This document shows positions 48,331 to 58,253 of a DNA stretch of 64,000 nt, in pieces. Both the position numbers and the translations under genes were made by a program. This stretch comes from Notolepis coatsorum (Eukaryota > Chordata > Actinopteri > Aulopiformes > Paralepididae). Below the pieces are notes generated by a model, which did no database searches, was not told where the DNA came from, and was given only the letters and a program-made list of their open reading frames with translations. The first letter of the stretch is position 1, and the number at the start of each line of letters is the position of its first letter. Location: positions 85,959,622 to 86,023,621 of the forward strand of contig OZ020598.1 of assembly GCA_963971535.1 (NCBI GenBank). The letters are read 5' to 3'.

Positions 48331-48862
48331 CGTTCTGTATCGTATCGCTCTCGCTCGGCATCGCTCTCTGCACAAGGGAGGCCGAGCGAGAGCCAACGGC
48401 CGACAAATACACCCCGCTGACAGCCCCCCACAAACCATCAGAACAGGGAGGGCCGAGCCCCCCCGACCCACCCTAATGGCGGGCACCCCCCCTATTAGGG
48501 GCTTCACGGGAGGGCGACGGACCCGACCGTGCGAAGAGGCACTCAAGCAACTCAACGCACAGGGTGAGCAGACCGTGGCTTGACCCCACGACTACACACA
48601 CGCACAACCCGCATGCCACCCGGGAACGAACGGAGGAACAACCTCGTTACTGCCCTCAGAATCACGGGGTCAAGGGCAAACCCAACCCCGTGGCAAGGCC
48701 GTAGCAGCGGAGCACGAAGGAAGACCCAGACCCACCAAAAGGACTGGACTCCCTAGAATGGGGGCCCGGAGAAGTCCATGATGCCAGCATCAAGACCCCA
48801 CCAGGTGGGCACGTAGTGCCCCGCCCCCCACATCGCCAGCGTATTCGGACAAAGGCCCCTCA

Positions 48863-48979
48863 GTTACTGCACCTGGTATTCCCAGGCGGAATCCCATCCA
48901 AGTACTAACCAGGCCAGAACCTGCTTAGCTTCCGAGATCGGACGAGATCGGGCGTGTTCAGGTTGGTATGGCCGTAAGC
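48863..48979 (-). rRNA. 5S rRNA gene copy, near canonical
   Basis: On the minus strand it runs from GCTTACGGCCATACCA through CACGCCCGATCTCGTCCGAT, GAAGCTAAGCAGG and GGTTAGTACTTGGATGGGAT to GGAATACCAGGTGC. It differs from vertebrate 5S rRNA at only about six positions by eye. The box A, intermediate element and box C internal promoter are recognisable. No T-run terminator stands directly after it. 5S rRNA is part of the large ribosomal subunit. As a single copy inside a mobile element it is more likely a captured gene than part of the working 5S array. Confidence 0.85.
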
Positions 48980-49640
48980 CGAGCGGGCCCTGTCCCCCCA
49001 ATAGTACACCGCCTGGCACACTGACCCTGCAGAACAGGCAGTCAGCATGGCCGTAAGCACACAAAAAAGGTTAACCAACGGAAGCAGGCAGCGCACCGGG
49101 GAAAAACCAGGCAACAGGCTGTTAACCCTAGCCTGGAGACTGCGGACGAGACAGGCGCCAGAGGGGACAGCTGAACACAGCCGCCCCGGCGGAAGGAGCG
49201 TAAGCTGGCGGTGTTGCATGACCAAGCCTCCATTTAAAAACCCCCACCCAGAGGGGTCGAGGCAGAGAAGGCTGACACGATTGGCAGACGTCATGAACGT
49301 GCAGGGGCACCCTCAAACGGTGAACCCGGGAGTTGACACTGCTCCAACACACCAGGGAATCAACCACCTCGGTGTTACCCAATGCGGTGGTTGTTCCTAT
49401 AACCCCTCAAGAAAAAACTCCAAAACACACCTGCGGGTATACACCGGCTATACCGCAGTACAAGTGTTTCAGTTTCCAAAAAGGGTTAACCCAGGCCTAC
49501 GGGTCGCAAACATCACTTCGGACCGGGCCTGGCGGTACGGGAAGCACAGGGTCACCAGAGGAGGTCAAAAAACCACCCCCACAGGCCCCTCTTCGCCATG
49601 CGTGAGAGAGGAGGGAAAAATAATGGAGAACCAGCCCCTA

Positions 49641-49758
49641 AGCACACCGTACCTGGTATTCCCCGGCGGTCTCCCAACCAAGTACTAACCAGGACCAACC
49701 TGTGTAGCGGCCGAGATCCGACGAGATCGAGCGCGTACAGAATGGCATGGCTGTAAGC
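49641..49758 (-). pseudogene. 5S rRNA-derived copy, diverged
   Basis: The minus strand reads GCTTACAGCCATGCCATT, GATCTCGTCGGATCTCGGCC, CTGGTTAGTACTTGGTTGGG and GGGGAATACCAGGTAC. It matches 5S rRNA along its whole length with perhaps 15-20 differences. It lies about 780 bp from the better copy in the same orientation, so the pair may reflect an old 5S-plus-spacer repeat. Confidence 0.75.
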
Positions 49759-52700
49759 CATGACGACAGTGCTGAGTAAAAACATACCCAACCAGGGTCT
49801 CCATAGCGCTTAACCCTGTGACACCCAGACCGACCTGGCATTTTTCCCCCTGAAAAAAGCCCAAGTCCCTCAGGGTACCAGAACAGCAGATCTGCATCCC
49901 CGGCGGACAACGGGTTCAACTGATCTGGACCAGCGTGACCAGAACCAGTCCCGTGCCCTAACCACGCCGACATGCCTACTCCAGGAGAAGGGCAGATATG
50001 CGTGTTGATCTTAACATGAAAAGAAGGCGCCACCCAGACGTTCGGACGAACCGCGCCTGGCGGCCCACCCCAAGGGCGTGAGACCCCACCACATATGTTC
50101 AGATCCATCCCGTCATCATCCCCCAGACATGAACGAGAATCCGTCAAAAACCCACCCAGGTCATGGGATGTGGTCGTCGGAAGAGGAAAAACCCCCATCT
50201 CAGTTGCTTTATAAAAACGCTGTTTCAACCACAAGCAACCAAGGCGTGCCAGTCAATCGCCTGTTTACAGCGAGCTAGCACTATACGTGCGTCGGGACAC
50301 ACCCCCATCAATGAACAGGCTATTTAGACCTGTCATTGAATCCCCAAGGCGCCCAGGGGAACGACAAGAGGGGTGTGACACTCCCTAACTCCAACACTTC
50401 TGGAATAGAAAGAAGGAAGCATCAACAGTATGTATCCCAGTCTACACAGCCGGGGTAAAAAAAATTCACATTTTTACATCCCACCACCCTCCCATAGGAA
50501 AGAGACGGGGATCCCCAGAGAGACTTCCCACGCGAGCTGTACAGATTGAAAAGAATATATTGCACCTTGAGCCATGTAAAAAACTGGTTTTAGGGCCTCC
50601 GGGGAAGAGGCACTGAACCCATACACACTCAATAAACGAATTGAATCGAATATACATACAATAGAAAAGGACCCTTCTAGAGGGTCCACTCACTTTGACA
50701 ATCTGAGGAGGAAGGCTCTGTACTCTGATGGAGGCTTCCTCACATGGAAGAAGGAGTCCGAACTCACAGAAGGCCTGAATAGGCGCTTGGTGAGGAGGAG
50801 CCCTGACCACCCCCCCTGAAAACAGATCCATCACATGGACCTGAACAGCACACGGAAGTCCTACCAACAGAGACGCGCACGGTGACGTACTCTATGGCGG
50901 GGGAATTCCTGCGGTGCACACGCCCAATATACCAGGCCGTGGGACCAGGAACTCCCTCCCCCCCCCCGTAACGTGCCGAACCGCCACGTGACGGGAACCT
51001 TGAAGGACAGGGGGTGTACCCCTGACCGACAGAACAATGGGGAGAGGAAAGGTTACCAGTTCACCCCTTTACGACCCCACACCCATGATACGATGTAACG
51101 ACAAAAAGAGAATATGACACAGTCATAGTCAGCTCTATGAAGCGTTTCACAGCTCCACACAGCGCATGAGCTAACCTGCTATCTGATTTTTACTAAGGAA
51201 AAACACAGAATAGAGAGGGCTCTAAGAACCCCGGTCCAACATACACATGTGCTTCCGTGGCCAGTACAACCCAGTTGTAGGTCACATGACACACACAATC
51301 ACCTACAAAAAATGGCAAAAACACTCAACAGAGGAACGCCGTTTTTTTCACAATGAGAGAATACATCATTCTTGATTAGTATCGACCACAGGCCTTGCTA
51401 AGCACACATGACAGCAACCAAACCAATTTCCCTTTAGGAAATAAGTTTCTCCAGCAGATTTAGCACAACCTCAGCAATCAAGCTAAGAGTTACATCGTAT
51501 CCCTACCACACAAAAGACACAATTAATGCACAACATGTCTGATAGGAGGATGAAAAAGTCCCCAGGGAACCGGGGGGGAAACACAATCCTCCTATTTTAC
51601 CCTCAATACGGCCAGTTAAAACAGGAAAACCTGTTAATGTGTGAACACACTGTTCATTGTCATTACAGTCTGAGAAAGAACATTCTTTTACTCACTTGTC
51701 ACCAAGCATAGCTTCATAGGTTAGTTACCTTAGTTGTGAGTACACGGCCGTGTTTCTCACACAACAACCAGATCATTACATCCCGTTTGCACGGAGAAGC
51801 TAACTGCCAGTGACAAAAACAGCTCACACATAACCCGCAACGTATCCTAAATGCATTGTAGCAACACACGTTTTGGGAAAAACACCGTTATTCACAATAC
51901 ATTTAGCAAAGTAAAACCAGAAGACGTGTTATGAGGTCTGGTCAACCCCGTTCCTACCCGGAACGCAGATCAGCGAAGTGCAGTCACAGACACCGTAGGA
52001 ACACAGCCGCTCCTGTGTTGTCCGAACTGGGCAGCGTCACCGCCCCAACCCGCACTACAGTCCCCTGTTGATGCAACCTTGCCGTCCTGGCTCAGGGCAG
52101 GGTCGACGAAAACATCCCCTGTCAAGGATGACGTCGTGGTCAAGAGTGTAAAACATGTTAAAATCAAAGCACGTTCAACAGAATAGCATCAAGCTAACGG
52201 CCGCTCCAACCGTTCGGGTGCTACTGCTTCTGCTTGCGAGACGCCGATCTAACGACGCACGCGATCAGAAGCGAGCTCACGGCGGCGCGCGAGAAGCTAA
52301 GCTACCCCGCGCCAGGCCATGGCCATAGCAGCAAGCTAACGTTACCTAGCGACCACGACATGCTAGCCCCGCAGCTAACAGCTGACTGGCTAATAGTAGG
52401 CCCTAAGCAGGCCATGCAGCGATCCAGCAGGCTAACGCAGCAGTTAACAGCTGACTGGCTAACCGTAAGCTATGAACATGTAAACAATGACATAACACTC
52501 ACCCAGACAGGCCGCCGTTCTGAACCTCTCCTCACTTTTTAAGAGAAAAGAGAAAACAAGATGTCAACACCGCTTCACAACGGTGACTTTACCACATCCG
52601 ACGGAATCAGCACAGTACCAACTGGCCTGTGTAGCTGACTTTGAACATGAATCTGCCGCTATCGCACATTACATGCACATATCCCCTCGTGAAGGAATAC

Positions 52701-53455
52701 TCTCATTTGGATATGAAAGATGGGGCCTTAACACGGTGACAGAGAGAATCCACTCGTCCAGAACACACAGGGATCACCAGTGTCAATGGTCGCGGCCCAC
52801 TAGTTAAAACTATAATGGTCTTCAGACCAAGGCCTTCTGTCGCCTAGGTGGCTGAACAAAGGACCCTAGCCTGGGGCCGGTTTCCATAAACTTTGTCAAG
52901 TAGCCCCCATAGCACTAACAGACAAGTGGAGCCCGCCAGCAAACACTACTCACCCAACCTGGAACGCACCGCTTCTCACAACAGCGGCATGTCCGACAGT
53001 TCAGCTGTGGCCTGACAGGTTTCACCCCAACAAACACAGCAAGGAACTGCAGTTGAGAAGCATGCAGCGGCGTGCTCCCAATACGAAAACCGGTGGAGGG
53101 TTTTTAGAATGATCATCATCTTCCAGACACTCAATATCGCCGTATTTTCTCGAAAATAGTGAGAGAGAAAATAAAGATATGATGTCAACGTATCCTTGTT
53201 TCCCAAAGCTGCTCCTAAACCTTTCTTCCATCATGGTGTCAAGTGTGGGGATCTACCGAGGCACTTCTTCCTTGTGGTGAAAGCGAGAAGGAGGAGAGTG
53301 GGTGGCCCCACCCCTGCTTATATGGGTAAGCTGATAGGGGTGTGGTCAGACGAATATTGGGATTAAAGGTACATTGTGGTCTTTATTCAGTGCGCGTGCA
53401 CGTATGCGAGATAGTGCAGAGAGCGATGCCGAGCGAGAGCGATACGATACAGCAC

Positions 53456-53690
53456 TGTTATGATGGAGGCCAGAGAAAGACTTTCGTCTTGTTTACATCA
53501 GGGTCCCCCAATTTCAATCGTCATGGTAACATATAGATAGACAGTACTGCTACATCTCTATATTTATGACATACTATATTTCTATTGCTACAGTATTGCT
53601 CAATACCAACAACTGTTATGATGGAGGCCAGAGAAAGACTTTCGTCTTGTTTACATCAGGGTCCCCCAATTTCAATCGTCAAGTACAGTT
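53456..53690 (-). repeat. 158-bp repeat, right-hand units
   Basis: One full unit (53457-53614) and a partial second, in the same orientation as 47737-48046. They resume the array after the 5.4-kb element. Confidence 0.82.
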
Positions 53691-53692
53691 AG

Positions 53693-54335
53693 TGTCAGTC
53701 AGTACAATCTAACGTTAGTGAGTGTGTGTTTTCGACGGGCCGCGCGCGACAGAAGTACACAACTATTATATAACAGTAAGTAACTAATAGTGCAATTAAT
53801 CAACTTACCAATCGGAAACGATGTAACGTAAGCCTCGATCGCTGTTGTTTGGGGGTTAGTGTCAGTACAATCTAACGTTAGTGAGTGTGTGTTTTCGACG
53901 GGCCGCGCGCGACAGAAGTACACAACTATTATATAACAGTAAGTAACTAATAGTGCAATTAATCAACTTACCAATCGGAAACGATGTAACGTAAGCCTCG
54001 ATCGCTGTTGTTTGGGGGTTAGTGTCAGTACAATCTAACGTTAGTGAGTGTGTGTTTTCGACGGGCCGCGCGCGACAGAAGTACACAACTATTATATAAC
54101 AGTAAGTAACTAATAGTGCAATTAATCAACTTACCAATCGGAAACGATGTAACGTAAGCATCGATCGCTGTTGTTTGGGGGTTAGTGTCAGTACAATCTA
54201 ACGTTAGTGAGTGTGTGTTTTCGACGGGCCGCGCGCAACAGAAGTACACAACTATTATATAACAGTAAGTAACTAATAGTGCAATTAATCAACTTACCAA
54301 TCGGAAACGATGTAATGTAAGCCTCGCTGTAGCAA
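53693..54335. repeat. 163-bp tandem array, four units
   Basis: Units begin about 53693, 53856, 54019 and 54182, near-identical (CTAACGTTAGTGAGTGTGTG; TTCGACGGGCCGCGCGCGAC). A (CTT)n run at 54344-54356 follows. The very high identity means recent amplification or homogenisation. It lies 400 bp from the right end of the TTAA element. Confidence 0.93.
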
Positions 54336-54896
54336 ATCGCCTTCTTCTTCTTCTTCGGGATCAAACTGTGGGTCGCTCTCTGGATCCCAAACATAATGTA
54401 CATCCATGTTGTATTAGTTAGTAAAATCGGTATATGTTTTTGCGTGTCGAAATAAAAACCTGAAACCTAAGACCTCAGACCTCTACCTGGATGGAATGAC
54501 GGGGAGATGGGCGGAGCTATTTGGTGGGTGGCTGTCACTCAAAGTGTGGGTGGAGCCAAGCCAATAATAGCCTGCTTTCATGAGGCTGAAAAATGCTGGT
54601 TTTGAGTACAAGATTAGAAATATAAAACAATGATTATTTTTGGAATAAAAATTACACATGTGTTACATAGACTCACAGGAAGTGTGTAAAGTTGCCCAAA
54701 TAGTGCTAGGAATAGCACTGCATGACACCTTTAATACTCAGGGTAAATGATAATCATATTAGTCAGCAGCATGTCCATTATTTCTTGTGTTTTACACTTA
54801 TTGTAAACATTTCGTTAGTCTACTATTACTATATCTAACTGGTTTACTCATCTTTATCGTCCATGAATGATCTTAGGTCTGCGGCAGATAGTGACG

Positions 54897-55948
54897 TCAT
54901 GGCTCCTTTCGTTCGCTGCTCTCGCCTTGTGTTCGCCACCTGTCCCTTGTCAGTTCTCTTTGTAGTTTCTCTCTTTCGTCGATTTGGACATGAATTCCCA
55001 GTTCTTTTAGTGTGGGAATTGCATCCACCAGAGAGTCAAACACCTTCGTTCCCGATTCTGTTGTCATCCTGAGTCGTGCCGGGTATGGGCAATTAGCGCG
55101 TATCCCTTTTTCCTTCAGCTGTTTGATGACGTGACGCACCTGACCCCTCTTCTTTTGCAGGTCTGGGGAGTAATCGTGATCAAAATAGATCCTTTTCCCT
55201 TGAAGTGTGACGGATTGTCCCCATGCGAGCTGTAACACCTGTTCTTTGATATTGAAATCTAGAAAGCGCACAATGATAGAGCGCGGGGGGGCGCTAGAAT
55301 CTCTCGGTTTGGCCATCAGTGATCTGTGCGCTCTTTCTATCTTAATCTCAGACTCAAGTTCAGGTGTTATTTTCAGGGATGTTGTCAATAGCTGCTTCAC
55401 AAACTCTTTAGTATCCTTGTCCTCGCTACCTTCAGGGACTTGGTAGATCCGGATATTGTTGCGTCTCAGTCTATTTTGCAAGTCTTCACAGGTTGCAGTA
55501 ATTTCTGCATCTCTTTTTACAAGGTATTTGAGCGCCCTCTGGTGTCTCATTCCACTATCATCCAGTTTCGTGATTTCTTTTTCAATTACCGTAATTCTAC
55601 CTTCTGTTTTGTCAATCCATTCAGTTACTTAGATGTTTCAAGTTTGCTCACTGAAGACTGAGTGGCATTGTGTGCTTCTTTATTCTCTCTCCTTAGATCT
55701 TTTAATTCTTTTAGAATCGCGGATTCCTCTCTCTCCGTTTCCTCGTCAGTGTCGGAAGAGCTGGTTTGACAAGCCTGTTCATCTGTGACATCTTTCTCAT
55801 TTCCAGAGTCGGTTTTGGTATTTCTTTTAGCCTTTCGTTTCTTCGGGCTCATCTTTAGACTTCTTACCGTCTCACTCGTTAAATGTTGCTGACAATATCT
55901 GTTTGTTGGGTCATTTATCTCTGGGGTTCTGAGGAACTCGAGATTCAA
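54897..55948 (-). pseudogene. L1 ORF1 (RNA-binding protein)
   Basis: The N-terminal block (from 55948; core start MSPKKRKAKRNTKTDSGNEK) is basic, then acidic, then coiled coil (EESAILKELKDLRRENKEAH). The second block has NNIRIYQVPEGSEDKDTKEF, IKIERAHRSL and IIVRFLDFNIKEQVLQLAW, the RRM-like and C-terminal domains of L1 ORF1 (Transposase_22), ending ERKEP-stop at 54897. A one-base shift near 55620-55635 separates them. ORF1 trimers coat L1 RNA. This is the ORF1 of the same L1 whose ORF2 lies at 40188-43957. Confidence 0.85.
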
Positions 55949-55984
55949 GCTGCTACCCGGACATCACACCACATTGCAACGTTC

Positions 55985-56016
55985 ATATTTTTATTATTAT
56001 TATTATTTTTTTTTTT
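55985..56016. repeat. L1 target-site duplication, right copy
   Basis: ATATTTTTATTATTATTATT(ATT)T-run matches 39829-39855. It marks the 5' end of the L1. Confidence 0.65.
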
Positions 56017-56084
56017 ATATTTAAGTCAAGCAGTCACCATGTACACTACAGTATGGCTCGGCGGCCAGTCAAACTTAATTTTTA

Positions 56085-56856
56085 TTTATTTAACAGATTG
56101 CAGAATGGGTACAATACAGTACGGCTCAATACACACAATTTTATAAGGGGATGCAGACCAGAGAAAGACGTTTGTCTTGTTTACATCAGGGTCCCCCATT
56201 TTCAATTCATAGTGACATTTATGACATACAAGACATCATGACATTTATGGCATAGGGACATACATGAGATACAGGGGGGACCCTGATGTAAACAAGACGA
56301 AAGTCTTTCTCTGGTCTGCATCCCCTTAACAATTGTATGTATTGAGCTGTACTGTATTGTACCCATTCTGCAATCTGTTAATAAAATGTTCAATCAATCA
56401 ATCAATCAGGTATTTAGTACTGTTACATTTGTGACATATACGATATTCAAATACAGTACTGTTCCCCATAGATCCTGACAGAGTATATACATATGATGGG
56501 GAGGGGAGGGACTGTAGAATTCTTTTCATATTTAAGCCAAATAATATATATAATATATTTCTCCTTCCCTCGCTCTCTCTCTCCCTCTCTTTCTGAATAT
56601 TACACACACACAACACAAATATATATACACACACACACAGTGGTTGCCTGCAGGAGGTCTGGTTTGATTATGAATCAGAGAGAGAGATAGCCCCTTTGAA
56701 TGTTATGAATAAAAAATGGGGGACCCTGATGTAAACAAGACGAAAGTATTTCTCTGGTCTGCATCCCCTTAACAATTGTGTGTATTGAGCTGTACTGTAT
56801 TGTACCCATTCTGCAATCTGTTAATAAAGTGTTCAATCAATCAATCAATCAATCAC
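56085..56856. repeat. Cluster of (ATCA)n-tailed repeats
   Basis: One copy is on the minus strand (about 56085-56260), and two are on the plus strand (about 56265-56410 and 56712-56856). All share GGGGGACCCTGATGTAAACA, CATTCTGCAATCTGTTAATA and an (ATCA)n tail. The first two lie head to head. A tail-only fragment is at about 57065-57108. CT- and CA-rich simple repeats occupy 56.57-56.64 kb. Confidence 0.75.
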
Positions 56857-57109
56857 GTTAGTTAGCATCCAAGCTAGCCATAACAGTATAGCATCCAAGC
56901 TTCTTACCTGGCCAATAATCCTCCTTGCTCCTTCTGGACAGATAGATTTGTTAAATCATTATATCCACAGTGTGCTGGTCCTCAGTAAATGTCCCGCCAG
57001 CGAAAAATAAGTGCCTAATAAAGTGCTAAATGTTTGATAATAGAATAGAGGCTTCTAACGTGCCTGCTCTGTTAATACAATTTTCAATCAATCAATCAAT
57101 CAATCAATC

Positions 57110-57608
57110 CCGCGAGGGGATGACGTTCAGACCTATGGTTGGTTCAGACGTTGTCACGTGACTCACGTTAGCAAATGGCACGCAGAGGGGAGGCCAGACT
57201 ACTTAGTCTGCTGACAGCCCCGTTTTAAAGTGTGGGCAGTGCTTTAGTCAGCTCGAATCTGATTGGCTAGTATTGGTTTTGGACTCCACATACATGAATC
57301 ACATGGTGGGAGGCTGGAGAAAGACACATCCCCCCTCTGCCTCTGCCTCCTCTCTCAGTCCTCTGCTGCAGTGAGCACAGTGAGTCTGACAGTGTGTTAG
57401 AGAGTGAGAAGGAGAAGAGGGAGACATTTAAAAAAAAAAATTATAACACAGAGATGAAAAATAATGATTTTTTATTATTATTGTAAACTATATAAAATAA
57501 AATAAAAAACTTTATTTTTTAATTTTTTTTTATTTCACATTTCATATTAATTCATATTTTTATAATTGGGGAAGCCTGGCTTCTGTTGGCTTCCAGGAGG
57601 ATTCGCGA
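57110..57608. other. No gene seen
   Basis: The first part includes GGTTGGTTCAGACGTTGTCA and a duplicated CTCTGCC stretch. From 57.43 kb it is almost pure A/T. Confidence 0.45.
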
Positions 57609-57745
57609 ATGCACAAAAGAGTGCGCTGGAGCGAATACTGGTATAGTGGTGTTACAGTGGAAAGTAAACACATGCTACAAACCAGCCAAAATAAGATCAT
57701 ACGATTTGTCCTAAATCTGCCACCTCAAACCCATATTTTTGTAAA
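57609..57745 (+). mobile_element. LINE reverse-transcriptase C-terminal scrap
   Basis: It encodes YSGVTVESKHMLQTSQNKII then RFVLNLPPQTHI, the conserved tail motif of jockey-type LINE proteins (QNKIIRFILNLPP). It is then cut by a poly-A run and another repeat. Confidence 0.55.
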
Positions 57746-57952
57746 AAAAAAAAAAATTGCATTTTTTAACCTTTATTTACCCAGGGTAGGTTCGCTGAGC
57801 ACAGATGCTCTTTTTCAGGAACGCCCTGCTTCACATTCACACAGTTCCATTCACACCTGGGAGCTGCCCAGTACAACCACAGTCGTCGACACCATTGGCC
57901 ACTGAGCAACTCCACTGGAGCAGTTGGGGGTTAAGTGCCTTGCTCAAGGTTG
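57746..57952 (+). mobile_element. Dispersed fish repeat fragment
   Basis: A poly-A, then TTTAACCTTTATTTACCCAG, and GAGCAACTCCACTGGAGCAG then TTAAGTGCCTTGCTCAAGG. I recognise this block as widespread in teleost genomes but cannot give it a family name. It is non-coding. Confidence 0.5.
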
Positions 57953-57959
57953 TATTTGT

Positions 57960-58192
57960 TGTATTACCATATGGTTAATTAGAGGCGGTTATGTATGCAA
58001 ATACTTGGAATCGCGCACGAGCACGGAGCATAGAACAAGTGGCATTTATCAACACGGAGTACTTGCAGGTGTGCATAGGACCTGTGTACGCACGATTATA
58101 AATCCAGATTTTTCTGTGCGTAGAGACATTCTAAATTCCGTGCTTAGGAACAAAAATAGAACACTTTCTACACATTATTGATAAATGAGGGC
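57960..58192 (+). mobile_element. Harbinger-type MITE, right part
   Basis: It is colinear with 4484-4719 (ATCAACACGGAGTACTTGCA; TTGATAAATGAGGGC) at perhaps 80-85% identity. It has only one terminus. Confidence 0.55.
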
Positions 58193-58253
58193 AGAGGCCC
58201 AAAAAGCTGCAAGAAAACGGTAAATGTCTGGCATCAATGTTTGCCAAATACTT

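Larger units (their letters stand above)
48047..53455. mobile_element. 5.4-kb foldback element carrying 5S rRNA genes
   Basis: The right end (about 53240-53455) is the reverse complement of parts of the left end. CGTATCGCTCTCGCTCGGCA at about 48340 is matched at about 53430, and the CACTCTCCTCC... to GCACGCGCACTGAATAAAGA stretch (48.10-48.24 kb) at 53.28-53.41 kb. A second hairpin occupies 48051-48330. It sits between two 158-bp units, with no target duplication (CCAACAAC before, TGTTATGATG after). Inverted ends, an internal complementary stretch and no duplication recall tyrosine-recombinase retroelements (DIRS group), but no protein was recognised. The 48.98-53.2 kb interior is mostly featureless apart from the 5S copies. 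GCTAAC-rich DNA lies at 52.2-52.5 kb. Confidence 0.55.
44346..54734 (+). mobile_element. 10.4-kb TTAA-flanked element with THAP gene (Kolobok-like)
   Basis: The left end TTAAAGGGGCTATGCA and the right end TGCATGACACCTTTAA form an imperfect inverted repeat that includes the TTAA target. Its left 250 bp match the right end of the 282-2052 element, and its right 250 bp match that element's left end. Contents in order are THAP exons 1 and 2, a transposase-like pseudogene (46428-47385), 158-bp repeats, a 5.4-kb foldback element with 5S genes, more 158-bp repeats, and a 163-bp tandem array. THAP domains occur in Kolobok and P transposases. TTAA favours Kolobok. Most of its length is later insertion. 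Confidence 0.72.
39857..55984 (-). mobile_element. Full-length L1-clade LINE, split by a 10.4-kb transposon
   Basis: Read on the minus strand, the element comprises a short 5' UTR, ORF1 (55948-54897), a gap occupied by the TTAA element 44346-54734, ORF2 (43957-40188), a 330-bp 3' UTR and an A-rich end. Without the insertion it is about 5.74 kb, a normal length for full-length L1. A-rich direct repeats at 39829-39855 and 55985-56016 flank the whole. TTAA occurs once on each side of the insertion. About three visible defects lie in the two ORFs, so it is a recently dead copy. Confidence 0.85.

Noticed and set aside
49040-49062. Third 5S-like piece (CATGGCCGTAAGC)
   Set aside because: Only 13 bases match the 5S 5' end, and the similarity does not continue.
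48295-50867. Several open frames of 130-213 codons in the 5S-bearing element
   Set aside because: One crosses the antisense of the 5S copies, and none shows a conserved motif. They look like GC-driven chance frames.
53690-54335. CRISPR-like regular repeats
   Set aside because: The 163-bp units are contiguous with no unique spacers, and the DNA is clearly eukaryotic.
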